Source: Aphrocallistes beatrix (taxonomy: Eukaryota; Porifera; Hexactinellida; Sceptrulophora; Aphrocallistidae). Taken from it: a stretch of DNA of 64,000 bases. Made by a program: the position numbers and the translations under genes. Of this stretch, positions 43,619-55,869 are shown piece after piece (positions within the stretch are counted from its first letter, which is position 1; each line of letters opens with the position of its first letter). The notes under the pieces were generated by a model. That model was given only the letters and a program-made list of their open reading frames with translations. It had not been told where the DNA came from and ran no database searches. The stretch lies in the NCBI GenBank assembly GCA_963281255.1, contig OY725489.1, positions 7,192,523 to 7,256,522 on the forward strand, in the 5' to 3' direction.

Positions 43619-45392
43619 CAGCCGTATTCACTAAGATCTTAAGCACTAAGATCGATCTTAAGTCTTAAGATCGATCTTAGTTAAGATCGATCTTAAGATA
43701 TAACTTAGAAATAACGTTAGGGTTAATATGATTAGAATATAGCATTATACTAATCAAATACAAAACTGAACTATAATATTAGTAATGGTAAGTGGTCATT
43801 TATTATTGATCTAGTGAAAATAAACTATATTTCTTCTTTTTGTTCAAAATTGGGGCAATTAATGTCAATATTAGGAGCAAAGAAGATTGATTAACCCACT
43901 CCTGTAAGACATAGCTTCTATCTATGTAGTTGTACCGCCTGGAATGCCTGCTAGTGAGTCTCTTACATATCTGTGGTGAAATCTTTGTTTTAACTTTGAA
44001 TTCTATTATGAAAATTCAATGTTTTATGCATGTAATCTATAATTGTTCTACACTAGTCAATATCAAAGAGCATAAGTTATACCTCATGGATTCATAATAT
44101 TATATTAAACAAAACATATAAACGACGTGTCTTTATATATTGTAACATGAAAACCTCTCTAAAACAAAGTATAAACACTGGATATGAGAAGTACAATAAA
44201 TTGAACTCTATCGACGGTAAAATTTCTGCGTCATTTGGTGTTACGAAAATAATTGGTGTCATTAGTGGTTATGGTAAGTCGGCGTCCTCTCGTGTATATA
44301 AATTGCTGCTGAGTACTTGCATTAACAATACCAAACCAAATGGACAAATCCCGCAAAGCAAATTGGACCAGAGAAGAAGAGTGCAGTCTCATTAATGAAA
44401 TTGAATCAGCAGGTGAGATTTTGAGAGGCTCAGGAATTCTGCTGACAAAAACAGGAAGCCAGAAAGACTGGAGGGGGTACAAACACTGCTGGACAGGTAG
44501 AAGACGAGGACATGCAATTATATCAGCAGATAGAAGTATTTCTGACTCTGCAGATCGGGTAACAGAGATGTTTCAAAACACCCTTGCTTTTAGCGGAATT
44601 ACAGGTGCTGCTGATCTTTTTCAAAGCACCAGCTGAGAACAATGAAATTCCGATAGCATCAACAGTATCAGCTGCAGGTCCTGTTGAATTTGAAGATACT
44701 CCAATTTTAGAGTCTCCAGAAGTTGAAATCCCGACAATATATACTCGTAAGCCATCAAAGAAAAGTCGGAAGAGAAGGCGAACTGTTGATGAGCAAGGAT
44801 GATTCGGTCGAACTCTTGAAGGCTGCAGGCTTACTTCCATTACAGCAGGTTGATGAAGAGCAGAGGGACTATTATAGATTGAAACGTCAGAGACTGAAAA
44901 AATCATTGTGAATAGGAAAATAGGATCAAAGTGATTATTATCAGTCATGTGAATCAATATATAAAGCCTGTCTCTATAATTGTGCATATTAGAATGAGTA
45001 TATGATTATATGATCAAATAATGTATGTTTGTTTATTCATACAAATCCAAAAAGAATTTGCCACGAATATAGCATGTGATACATGTTGCGATGTTACACA
45101 CAATAAGGAGAAATGTTTTTAAAATATTTAAATTTTATTTGAAGTCTAATATCAATCAAGGTAGATTCAATGTTCGATAGAAGTAAGTTTGAACAACATT
45201 TATGGAGTAATTAGTGAAAATCGAATCAATTCCAATACTTAAGACACCTCCCTAGGTTGCTTAAAGTTCGGTCTTAAGTTCGGTCTTAAGATCGAACTTA
45301 AATCTTAGTGAATACGACTTAAGATCGAACTTAAGACTTAAGCACTAAGATCGATCTTAAGATCGGTCTTAAGTTCTTAGTGAATACGGCCG
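43619..45392 (+). mobile_element. PIF/Harbinger-type transposon (accessory gene only)
   Basis: Inverted ends CAGCCGTATTCACTAAGATC and, inverted, CGGCCGTATTCACTAAGAAC, followed by repeated AAGATCGATCTTAAG palindromes in both subterminal regions. The 3-bp direct repeat CTG (43616-43618 and 45393-45395) fits Harbinger. It holds a Myb/SANT-like gene but no DDE transposase, so it depends on another copy to move. Confidence 0.7.
44340..44911 (+). pseudogene. Harbinger Myb/SANT-like accessory protein, broken
   Basis: Starts MDKSRKANWTREEECSLINE, a Myb/SANT-like N-terminus, in the frame 44340-44636. Downstream text in other frames (44584-44802, then 44723-44911) has a basic KPSKKSRKRRRT patch and a helix DEEQRDYYRLKRQRLKK, typical of the end of these proteins. 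The frame changes show it is non-functional. In intact elements this protein helps the transposase reach DNA and the nucleus. Confidence 0.6.
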
Positions 45393-45866
45393 CTGAGCTC
45401 AGAGGAAAATATCGACTCATCATGGAATTATGACGTTATTGTCACATTTTTAAAATTTAAGCAATACAGTTATTCGAGGATAACTCAGCCATTATAGGAG
45501 ATAGAAAGCTGAAATTTTAATAGAATCTGTATACTAACATATCTCACATATGATCAACTATCATCAAAAAATACTGACTCATCACTTTGTTATGACGTCA
45601 TCATTACTCATCAAAATTATAAAAATTGATAATTTTAGTGATTTTTCGTACGATATCGATTATAACAATAGGACAGACGTATTTAGAGATGTTATTTCCC
45701 TTATAATTAATCAATGTGAACCCAGGCGCCCAAAGGGCGCCTCCGGCGGGCACAAAGTGTCCGCCTGCCGCGCAGCGCAAGCAAGCGAAGCGCGCTTGTA
45801 TTCTAAAATTACGCAACTAAAATATATATACGTATTTATATATTTGCTTAATTAATTTCAGTAACA

Positions 45867-46250
45867 CAGTAAACCCTCGATTATCCGAACACCTTGAGAA
45901 CTTATTACCGGATAAGTGAAATAAGGGTAGTACAACCTCGATTATCCGAACACTTAATTGAAGCTAGTTAAGTTTTCAAATAAGTTTAAGTGTGTTTGGT
46001 AGACGAAATAATAAAGGTTTGCATCTATACCTAGGCAATTATGTTTAAATTGTATCATAAGCCCAATTTGGTTGTAGTGGAAGTACCATAATAAATATTT
46101 CCTCGAGAAATATTATGCGACACAGAAATTGAAATAGTGCGATTGCAATCTACAGACAAAACAAAGAGTACCGGGTTTAATCAAAATTTAAAGTTTAAAA
46201 CAGTAAAGCGAGGCTAAGACTCGACTGTTCGGATAAACGAGGGTTTATTG
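45867..46250. mobile_element. Tigger/pogo-type MITE
   Basis: Ends CAGTAAACCCTCGATTATCC and, inverted, CAATAAACCCTCGTTTATCC, with a second CCTCGATTATCCGAACAC inside. A TA follows the right end. Confidence 0.75.
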
Positions 46251-46254
46251 TATA

Positions 46255-47125
46255 TAATAATGTTTTGCTATATTGTGGTAGACAGCTACTGGGATTTTCA
46301 AAAAGATTGCTACAAGTTTGCATTCCAGAAATGGTGCTGGTTAACTGCATGCTATGGTAGTATCACTCAAAAATAGTGTACGTATATATAGGATGAAAAC
46401 TCAGAAGTAAAGTAATCCTGAAGTTATAATACTCTTCTTAATCATATACATAATATTACACAAAGTTAAAGTTCATTGCCAATAATTTTGGGACATACTG
46501 TAAATACCCATGCCCATATTCGAGCTGAATATTTTCCTTGACGACGCACGAATGTGCAACATTCCAATTCAAACCTCCTAGTAACACCATCAAGTGACCC
46601 TTTGTTTGGCTCCTTATATTCCATGAGTTCAAATAAACTTAAATCAACACTCTACATGACCATTTAGTAGGATTTCCTGAATGCGGAATTAGGTACAAGG
46701 TTAGGACACTTTCTACTCCCTCCCCTCCACGTGATTGCTCATCTGGCCATCACTAAAATTTTATTTAAAGTACACGTATACGTATATTTAGCAGATTTTC
46801 TACCGGAATCCTCGGAAGTAAATTATCACTCCTAACACGCTAATTACCTCCCATCTCCTTGTAACAAATGAAACGTTTGAACAATCTCTAAGGTTCAAAA
46901 TGGGATGTAGTGCCTGAGCAAGAATAATTAATTAATCACAAAAAACGGCTCGCCATGCTAGAAGGAAATAATATTACTATGGATAATTAATAAAGCGATC
47001 ATCAATTCTACGGTAATGGAGTGGGAAGATGCTGTAAAATTGAAAGTTTGATAAAAGAAAGTGGTTGAATGTAACAAAGCTAAACTTTCAAGAAAAGAAA
47101 GATAGGTGCTAGGAGACAAAGGTGA
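46255..47125. other. Unassigned stretch
   Basis: No supported gene or repeat. Base composition is similar to other intergenic parts of the window. Confidence 0.3.
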
Positions 47126-47137
47126 TTTGCTAGGGCT

Positions 47138-47450
47138 GTCAGGTCAAAATTGGTCCGGGGGACCAGTTTTGGTCGCCAAAATTCGTCCGGGAGACCATAT
47201 TTGGTCGCCAAAATTGGTCCGGGGAACCAGTAATTACAGCCAAAATTGGTCCGGGGGACCAGTTATTACAGCCAAAATTGGTCCCCCCCGAACCAGTTTT
47301 GGTCGCCAAAATTGGTCCGGGGGGACCAGTTTTGGCAGCCAAAACTGGTCCCCCCTAGCAAAATTTGGTGACCCGGACCAGTTTTGGCTGCCAAATTTGG
47401 TCCGAGGGATCAGTTTTGGCTGTCAAATCTAGTCCGGAGGACCATTTTTA
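47138..47450. repeat. Tandem GGTCCGGGGGACC palindrome units
   Basis: About eight imperfect units combine TTGGTCCGGGGGACCAGTTT with GGTCGCCAAAA. The apparent plus-strand frame here is only a translation of the repeat. Confidence 0.75.
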
Positions 47451-47715
47451 GTGCTGTTTCTGCAGAAAGATGCCCCTATGGTAAGGACGGTGTACTACAT
47501 CCGTCCATATGTATGTATGTATGTATGTATCCGTACGCTGCGAAATTTTAGTTATCAAAAATTTCGTAGTCCCGATGTATTACAATAGTCATATCTCACG
47601 TGCCAAGTCAGCTGCACTATCGGTCTACCGACAGACTTTTTTTAACATGAATAATGCCAACTTGAGCTATGATAAAAGCAGGGCGCAGCGACGAGTGTTA
47701 TCTTAGCGACGGATT

Positions 47716-48393
47716 CAGCGACGGATTCAAAATCCTCACTAAAACGCAAATAACTCAAAAAGTATGCGTTCTATGTTAAAAATAATTATACCAGTGGAAA
47801 GAGGAGCATTTGGGTATTTCATAAAACGCCTCAAATTGTAAAAATTTCCTAAGGTGACTTAGCATTTTGAAAGTGAATTATTGTCTCAGTTTTTTGTGAA
47901 TATCTCTGAAAGTAATTAGAAGAAATAGTTTTCCTTTGAATGACACTTATTTCATAAAATGGGTATTGCGCATTTTAATTTTCAAACAAAAATATTAACT
48001 TTTGAGAAAATTATTAACGTTTGAATTTTTGCATTATAAATCCCATTAAAGTTTCAGCGACGGATTCAAAATCCTCACTAAAACACAAATAAATCAAAAA
48101 GTATTCGTTCTATGTTAAAAATAATTATACCTGTGGAAAGAGGAGCATTTGTGTATTTCATAAAACGCCTCAAATGTGTCAAATTTCCTAAGGTGACTTA
48201 GCATTTTGATAGTGAATTCTTGTCTCAGTTATTTGTGAATATCTCTGAAAGTAATTAGAAGAAATAGTTTTCCTTTGAATGACACTTATTTCTCAAAATG
48301 GGTATTGCGCATTTTAATTTTCAAACAAAAATATTAACTTTTGTGAAAATTATTGATGTTTGAATTTTTATATTATAAATCACATATAAAAAA
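47716..48393. repeat. 339-bp tandem duplication in the left arm only
   Basis: Two copies start with CAGCGACGGATTCAAAATCC at 47716 and 48055. The right arm has one copy only. The second copy is closer to the right arm in its inner half, so the duplication arose in the left arm or was lost from the right. Confidence 0.8.
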
Positions 48394-50078
48394 ATTGCCC
48401 CAGTTTTTTGCCATCAAACTCTTGAAATATTGATGCTAGAAATATTTCCTTTGGAACACATTTATTTACGTTTCGATCTATTTTATATTTCAAATATTGT
48501 CTCAAACTGTAGAATGCCCAGCATTTTATGGCTTCAGTGCCATAGAAAATGGCTGGGAGACATCCGCGATATCGGAGACACTGTGTCCCCTCTGGGCATT
48601 CTACGGTTAATATTACAGTCAACGCCCCTTAATCGGGAAACCGGTCAATCAGGACAACCGATTATTGGGATAAGTCTCCTGGAACGGAATGGTCCCAATA
48701 CTTATAAGCCAAAACTAAATTTCAACGGTTAATTGGAATCCCTGCTTAATCGGGACCAAGTTGTCCGGGTTAATTGAGTAACGTATTTAAATTGACACAG
48801 TATGTATAATCTCGATTTCTATTATGCATAAACAACACATGTAAACGAGCATGATCAAACTGTTCAAACAAATCAATAAATGAATAATCAGAAGTAAATG
48901 TTAACGTCGCATCGGTCAGCTTGAAATACAAGTTGGATTGCATTAATACAGATACGAATTCTCAGAACAAGAAGGTAGTAATCATCTTCATTGTGAAATG
49001 CGTCAATCATTTCTGGAATGTATAAACAGGAAATAAGTCGAGGAGTCATCTTGTCATCATATCCAAATCTTAAACCATCAAAAGAATAGTGATAATTGGA
49101 TGATTGTGTGATAAGACGGTTTTAATGTTTGGAAATAAAAACAATATTTAACAACGAAATGATATCTCTTAAAATTAATAATGCATTGATATATTTATAA
49201 TTAAATAGCTTACAATTTGTAAACATGTAAACATACCCGAATGGTGTAAGAATTCTTGATAAGAGAGTATGGGCGATATAGTATATCAGAAATGATCCAA
49301 AATGAATTTAATGGAGTCTAACTAGGAAACTAAGCCAATGAGGTTATAAAAGATAAGAATTTTAAAAAAAGGTACATAAATATATATACGTACATATAAC
49401 ATGCTAATAATATACATGCATTTGTAGAAAAATAAACTAAAGAAGAACTGAAGCAATATCATAACTGGGCATAAATAATAATTGTTCTAATGTTGCTTCT
49501 GAAAAAGGTTAACAAAGAACAAGGGAAATGGTATTTCCAGCAGGTTTGTTAAATTGTCGATTTTAAGAATTATCTGGTTAAAAGTGATAAATACCAACTA
49601 ATACTATATAAATATGGTGTTGATAATTAAATAATGGTTTCTGCAAAAGATCAATCTAACTACTCCCTTCAGTTATCAAGTGATACAGTGAAAGGGTACT
49701 AATAAATTTCTCATACATAGAAATAATTTAGCTATTTGCGAACCCCAATTCCCAAAATAGCAACATAATATTCGACGATAATCTAAGCAACGAATATTAA
49801 TTGCTCACATTGCTTGACCAACAGCACAGTGTTTAACAAAGCATCCATTATTACATTTCAAAACTAGTGAAAAGGCATAAATAAAAATCGAAATCAATCC
49901 AGTCACAGCTTAATGGAGAGATAAATATATATATATATATATATTTATCTCTCGAATATTATGTTGCTATTTTGGGAATTGGGGTTCGCAAATAGCTAAA
50001 TTATTTCTATGTATGAGAAATTTATTAGTACCCTTTCACTGTATCACTTGATAACTGAAGGGAGTAGTTAGATTGATC

Positions 50079-50278
50079 NNNNNNNNNNNNNNNNNNNNNN
50101 NNNNNNNNNNNNNNNNNNNNNNNNNNNNNNNNNNNNNNNNNNNNNNNNNNNNNNNNNNNNNNNNNNNNNNNNNNNNNNNNNNNNNNNNNNNNNNNNNNNN
50201 NNNNNNNNNNNNNNNNNNNNNNNNNNNNNNNNNNNNNNNNNNNNNNNNNNNNNNNNNNNNNNNNNNNNNNNNNNNNNN
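50079..50278. other. Assembly gap of 200 N with overlapping flanks
   Basis: The 484 bases before the gap (49595-50078) are the same, as far as I can read, as the 484 bases after it (50279-50762). The gap therefore looks false: two contig ends that should overlap were placed in tandem. Confidence 0.85.
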
Positions 50279-52519
50279 CAACTAATACTATATAAATATG
50301 GTGTTGATAATTAAATAATGGTTTCTGCAAAAGATCAATCTAACTACTCCCTTCAGTTATCAAGTGATACAGTGAAAGGGTACTAATAAATTTCTCATAC
50401 ATAGAAATAATTTAGCTATTTGCGAACCCCAATTCCCAAAATAGCAACATAATATTCGACGATAATCTAAGCAACGAATATTAATTGCTCACATTGCTTG
50501 ACCAACAGCACAGTGTTTAACAAAGCATCCATTATTACATTTCAAAACTAGTGAAAAGGCATAAATAAAAATCGAAATCAATCCAGTCACAGCTTAATGG
50601 AGAGATAAATATATATATATATATATATTTATCTCTCGAATATTATGTTGCTATTTTGGGAATTGGGGTTCGCAAATAGCTAAATTATTTCTATGTATGA
50701 GAAATTTATTAGTACCCTTTCACTGTATCACTTGATAACTGAAGGGAGTAGTTAGATTGATCTTTTGCAGAAACCATTATTTAATTATCAACACCATATT
50801 TATATAGTATTAGTTGGTATTTATCACTTTTAACCAGATAATTCTTAAAATCGACAATTTAACAAACCTGCTGGAAATACCATTTCCCTTGTTCTTTGTT
50901 AACCTTTTTCAGAAGCAACATTAGAACAATTATTATTTATGCCCAGTTATGATATTGCTTCAGTTCTTCTTTAGTTTATTTTTCTACAAATGCATGTATA
51001 TTATTAGCATGTTATATGTACGTATATATATTTATGTACCTTTTTTTAAAATTCTTATCTTTTATAACCTCATTGGCTTAGTTTCCTAGTTAGACTCCAT
51101 TAAATTCATTTTGGATCATTTCTGATATACTATATCGCCCATACTCTCTTATCAAGAATTCTTACACCATTCGGGTATGTTTACATGTTTACAAATTGTA
51201 AGCTATTTAATTATAAATATATCAATGCATTATTAATTTTAAGAGATATCATTTCGTTGTTAAATATTGTTTTTATTTCCAAACATTAAAACCGTCTTAT
51301 CACACAATCATTCAATTATCACTATTCTTTTGATGGTTTAAGATTTGGATATGATGACAAGATGACTCCTCGACTTATTTCCTGTTTATACATTCCAGAA
51401 ATGATTGACGCATTTCACAATGAAGATGATTACTACCTTCTTGTTCTGAGAATTCGTATCTGTATTAATGCAATCCAACTTGTATTTCAAGCTGACCGAT
51501 GCGACGTTAACATTTACTTCTGATTATTCATTTATTGATTTGTTTGAACAGTTTGATCATGCTCGTTTACATGTGTTGTTTATGCATAATAGAAATCGAG
51601 ATTATACATACTGTGTCAATTTAAATACGTTACTCAATTAACCCGGACAACTTGGTCCCGATTAAGCAGGGATTCCAATTAACCGTTGAAATTTAGTTTT
51701 GGCTTATAAGTATTGGGACCATTCCGTTCCAGGAGACTTATCCCAATAATCGGTTGTCCTGATTGACCGGTTTCCCGATTAAGGGGCGTTGACTGTAATA
51801 TTAACCGTAGAATGCCCAGAGGGGACACAGTGTCTCCGATATCGCGGATGTCTCCCAGCCATTTTCTATGGCACTGAAGCCATAAAATGCTGGGCATTCT
51901 ACAGTTTGAGACAATATTTGAAATATAAAATAGATCGAAACGTAAATAAATGTGTTCCAAAGGAAATATTTCTAGCATCAATATTTCAAGAGTTTGATGG
52001 CAAAAAACTGGGGCAATTTTTTTATATGTGATTTATAATATAAAAATTCAAACATCAATAATTTTCACAAAAGTTAATATTTTTGTTTGAAAATTAAAAT
52101 GCGCAATACCCATTTTGAGAAATAAGTGTCATTCAAAGGAAAACTATTTCTTCTAATTACTTTCAGAGATATTCACAAATAACTGAGACAAGAATTCACT
52201 ATCAAAATGCTAAGTCACCTTAGGAAATTTGACACATTTGAGGCGTTTTATGAAATACACAAATGCTCCTCTTTCCACAGGTATAATTATTTTTGACATA
52301 GAACGCATACTTTTTGAGTTATTTGCGTTTTAGTGAGGATCTTGAATCCGTCGCTGAATCCGTCGCTAAGATAACACTCGTGGCGCAGCGTTGTAGTTTG
52401 CGGGAAATGGCGGGACGCAATAGTAAAACTTCTACATTCTTGTTGTAATGTCATCACCTCCTATGAGGAGAGGACTACTTTAGTGTACGTAAATAAATGA
52501 CACAAAATTTACCCCGGAC

Positions 52520-53585
52520 CATAGCCTACTCTAATAATGCCTCACAGTAAAATAACCAAGGATGCGGTAATAGCCGAATGGATTAATACACAATTAGCCT
52601 AAAATCGTTAACCATGTAGGATAGGCATTAAGAATGTATTACCAGCATATATAAACATGGTATCAAAGTACATATATCCGTTGTCAAAATTTCGATTAGT
52701 CATCATATCATTGCGCAACAGGTCATTTTATGGAGGATTTTGGCAATTTTCTATGCTGTTTTAAGCCTACTTCTAAATGTTATTAAGGTATAATTTTTGT
52801 GCAGAACTAAGATTAGTACGAGTTGATTTGAAAAATTTAGAATTTTTCAATGGAATGTTGTACATTCCTGCGTTGCTATGGTAAATCATTTTGATCAGTT
52901 TGAGCCATACCCTGCAAACTGTAAGAACTAGGTCTTCAAATTTGATCGTATTTGATAGGCAATTGGCTACTTCCTATTAGGTAATAATACAAATTTTACT
53001 TCTAAATTCACAGACTACAGAGTTATGCGACAATTTAGTGTTTTGGTCACATTCTTAAAATCAACCCATAACTCAAAACTCGTTGAATTTAGAAGTTCAA
53101 GTTGTATTATCACCTAATAGGAAGTAGTCCATTGCCTATCAGACACGACCAAATTTGGAGCTCTAATCATTACAGTTTGCATGAAATGGCCCAAACTGAC
53201 CAAAATGCTTTACCATAGCAACGTAGGAATGTAACAATATTCCATTGAAAATTTCTAAATTATTCAAATTACCTTGTACTAATCTTGGTTCTACACAAAA
53301 ATCACTCCTTAATACCATTTAGAAATAGGGTTAAAACAGCTTAGAAAATCGCTAAAATTGTCCTTAGAATGACCTGTTGCGCAATGATATGATAACTAAT
53401 CGAAATTTTTCTAACGGATATATGTACTTTGATACCATGTTTATATATGCTGGTAATATATTCTTAATACCTATTCTACATCGTTAACGATTTTAGGCTA
53501 ATCGTGTATTAATCCATTCGGCTACTACTTCATCCCTAGTCCATGATTTTCAGTCTACTGTGAGGCATTATTAGAGTAGGCTATG
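52520..53585. mobile_element. P-like foldback MITE, CATAGCCTACTCTAATAATG family
   Basis: Starts CATAGCCTACTCTAATAATG and ends with its inverse. Flanked by CCCGGAC (52513-52519 and 53586-53592), or an 8-bp CCCGGACC if the first C is target. A close sister of 20274-21275, over nearly the whole length. Confidence 0.8.
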
Positions 53586-53679
53586 CCCGGACCAATTTTT
53601 GGCAGGGGCGAACCAGTTTTGGCCTGCCAAAATTGGTCCCACCGGACCATTTTTTTCGTAACAGGGCCAGCATGGCCCT

Positions 53680-55200
53680 AGTTTTCCCCCCTGACTACGG
53701 CACTGCCCATGGCGCTTTGCCTTAGTTGATTTTCAGATGTTTCCCTGTCTCGCCAGATAGGACCACTGACTTCGAAAGTTTGAAGCAGTTCAATTGATCA
53801 TATGTCGTGGTACTACCGAAGTGTAGTCCTACTGGCTCTATTGGGTGATGGATAGTGACAGCAAAGGCGGGACTTTGCTTGGAGATCTACCTGAATCATT
53901 TGAGATATTGGTCTCTCCATTAAGTCTATCGCTGAGCGTTATGAACAACAGAGCTTAGACATAGCGAAACGGAGAGCTAGTGATGTATTCAAGCAAGTGA
54001 AGCGCGCTTGCAATATCTAAAACCGGAATTTACTAAAAAAACAAACAAAAGTTAATCAAAATCCTAAGTGCATGAGGATGTAATTGCTTTTTACGGAACA
54101 TTACTAATGCAATACAAAACTTCGAACTTTGAGGCAAATAATTCAAAATTTCGGCTTCAAAAGCGAAGAATACTACTTGATATAGCAGCGAACGAGACTG
54201 GTGAAATGTCGCGTTTGCGGATCCTAGGAGATGGAAGATAAAACCACATATTGAAGTGCTCAAACTCAAGAGAGAAGCCCTAAAACTTAAAAGGCAGTAC
54301 TCCAGTACGAGAATAATTTGTTCCTATCTCTCTTCGAGCAGGCTGGAGAGAGCTTTCATAACGACAGCACAGCGGAATGATGAATCTCTTCATTGGCAAC
54401 TGTATTGAAAAATGGATACTTGTATATTTGCTCAATTACTTACTTACTGAACATTGCTGATATATAAAGAAACTTCGATCTTTCAATCGATATGCAAATG
54501 CTAATCAAAATTTTGAAAAGATAAGTCTCAACTCTCATGACCTCGTCTGTCTCTCACGATTTTCGCTGTTACATGAGACCATTACTCACTATCATCTCAC
54601 GATATAGAGCTACTGTTTATAAATATATAATACCCGCTAAATAGTTAAATGTCCCACTAAGATACTACTTGTGATATACTTTTTCCTTGCAGACGTTGGA
54701 ATGTATATGGAATAGCCCTGTTAAAGTTTGCAGTTAACAAATACTACAAGATTATATGAACTACAGTGAAATTATGAACTGACTCCCGCATTTAATGCTT
54801 CCTCGCCCAAATGGCTTAACCGGAAATAAATAGCAAAATTTCTAGCTTAATTCCAGAAATATATTATCTTGCTTATACAGAAGTGTATGCAATTAATAAT
54901 GAGGCTAATACTTGGTTAAGTTCAACATTGAATGAAAGATATGTAAAGATAAGACAAGAGTTCATAACTCTAAATTTGTATTGTCTGAGATCCTGGACAT
55001 GTACTGTGCTAGCTTATGTATTTAGATTCAGCAATAAATTCGCTGCTACGTTCTTAAAATAGATCATTGTTTTTGAATCCATTTTGCTATTCACTTTTGC
55101 TACAATTTATTACATTCTACAAATAGTAACCAGCCACTGCTGCTTATCCATTGTGTTTTGAATCAATTCGTGCTGTTGTTGGCTTTTGCTACAGTATTGA
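53680..55200. other. Unassigned stretch, possible old coding debris
   Basis: No gene can be named. A scrap of the GC-rich Helitron-like block is at about 53990-54012. Sequence at 54100-54400 has a more coding-like base pattern but no long frame or motif. Confidence 0.3.
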
Positions 55201-55203
55201 ACC

Positions 55204-55332
55204 AGCAGTTTTCAAACCTTTTAAGCTGTGCACCGCTCCTATTAACCGTATTAAAAACTTCGAATCCTTTGGACCCCTGGCACCTTCTGTGGACCACTAA
55301 AGGGTCCATGGACCCCAGGTTGAGAATCACTG
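55204..55332. mobile_element. hAT-type MITE, short
   Basis: Ends CAGCAGTTTTCAAACC and, inverted, CAGTGATTCTCAACCTGGGG. Flanks TATTGAAC and GATTAAAC match at 6 of 8 positions. Confidence 0.6.
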
Positions 55333-55654
55333 GATTAAACGATAAAGCATACACTCTCCTTCCTAAATGATTCCCCAATACTTCCGATTCAAATAATTAT
55401 AAAATAAATCTATTCATGAGATCAGTAACATTTAATTTGTAACAGATATACTAATATGGTTTCAAACTTCTTCACATTTAAATTCTCATCTTATTAGCTT
55501 TCAGTTAAATTAATTTCACTCAAGCTTAACTTTTCAATATTTGTTAGTCTGTACACTACATGTTACAAGTCATCACCACTCAAAATGATGGCGGTAGTGA
55601 CACAGAGTGGCACTCGTTGAAAGTATTTAACCTTGAAGAAGAGTAATTGGGTAG

Positions 55655-55863
55655 AGCGGTGGTTACAAACTGGAGACCACGAGAAACATACAATAAAAAC
55701 ACTTAATATTTATCTAACTATTAAAACTTTCTGATATAAACAGCTAGTAATACAGTTAGTACAGTTTAAATATGTAGTAATATGATATATCTTTTGCTCT
55801 TCTGCTGTTATAATTTAGTAGCATTTTTCAATTTTTAAAATTAAATTGAGTTTGGGAACCACT
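55655..55863. mobile_element. hAT-like MITE, eroded
   Basis: The right end, inverted, is CAGTGGTTCCCAAACTCAAT, and the left end is CGGTGGTTACAAACTGGAG. The target duplication is not clear. Confidence 0.5.
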
Positions 55864-55869
55864 GCTCTA

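Larger units (their letters stand above)
43434..45800 (+). mobile_element. Helitron-like family B, split by a Harbinger element
   Basis: The 5' part (TCCTTACTATTAAAACTCG to AAGTTCTG) lies at 43434-43618. The rest, from CTGAGCTCAG to the GC-rich block GCGCAAGCAAGCGAAGCGCG, lies at 45393-45800. The 1.8-kb insertion duplicated CTG. Confidence 0.7.
47691..52381. mobile_element. Giant foldback element (MULE-like by its 9-bp duplication)
   Basis: The ends ACGAGTGTTATC and GATAACACTCGT are perfect inverses, and the arms stay nearly identical for about 1.75 kb. Exact 9-bp repeats GGCGCAGCG flank it (47682-47690 and 52382-52390). A 9-bp duplication with long inverted arms suggests Mutator-like foldback elements. 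The arms carry a Tigger-like piece starting CAGTCAACGCCCCTTAATCG. The loop (from about 49776 to the arm restart at 50637) holds an AT hairpin and is confused by an assembly gap. True length is probably near 4.0 kb. No transposase gene. Confidence 0.75.
47130..53672. mobile_element. GGTCC-palindrome repeat element, copy 2, split by two insertions
   Basis: The three parts are 47130-47690, 52382-52519 and 53586-53672. Together they match copy 1 (3634-4292) in inverse orientation. The ends are GGGCTGTCAGGTC and CGTAACAGGGCC. A foldback element with a 9-bp duplication and a P-like foldback lie within. Each insertion leaves an exact direct repeat of the element's own sequence. Confidence 0.8.

Noticed and set aside
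47106-47432. 108-codon frame with repeated GGP/NWSGG residues, silk- or adhesive-like
   Set aside because: It is the translation of the GGTCC palindrome array; frames on the other strand look the same and no signal or splice evidence exists.
50025-50330. Open frames running through the N gap
   Set aside because: They consist almost wholly of unknown residues.
48380-52031. Identical 80- and 100-codon frames in both arms of the foldback element
   Set aside because: They are mirror copies caused by the palindrome, cross a Tigger-like scrap and show no domain.
47691-52381. Polinton or other large virus-like element
   Set aside because: No capsid, polymerase or integrase trace is visible, and the 9-bp duplication and foldback form fit a Mutator-like non-autonomous element better.
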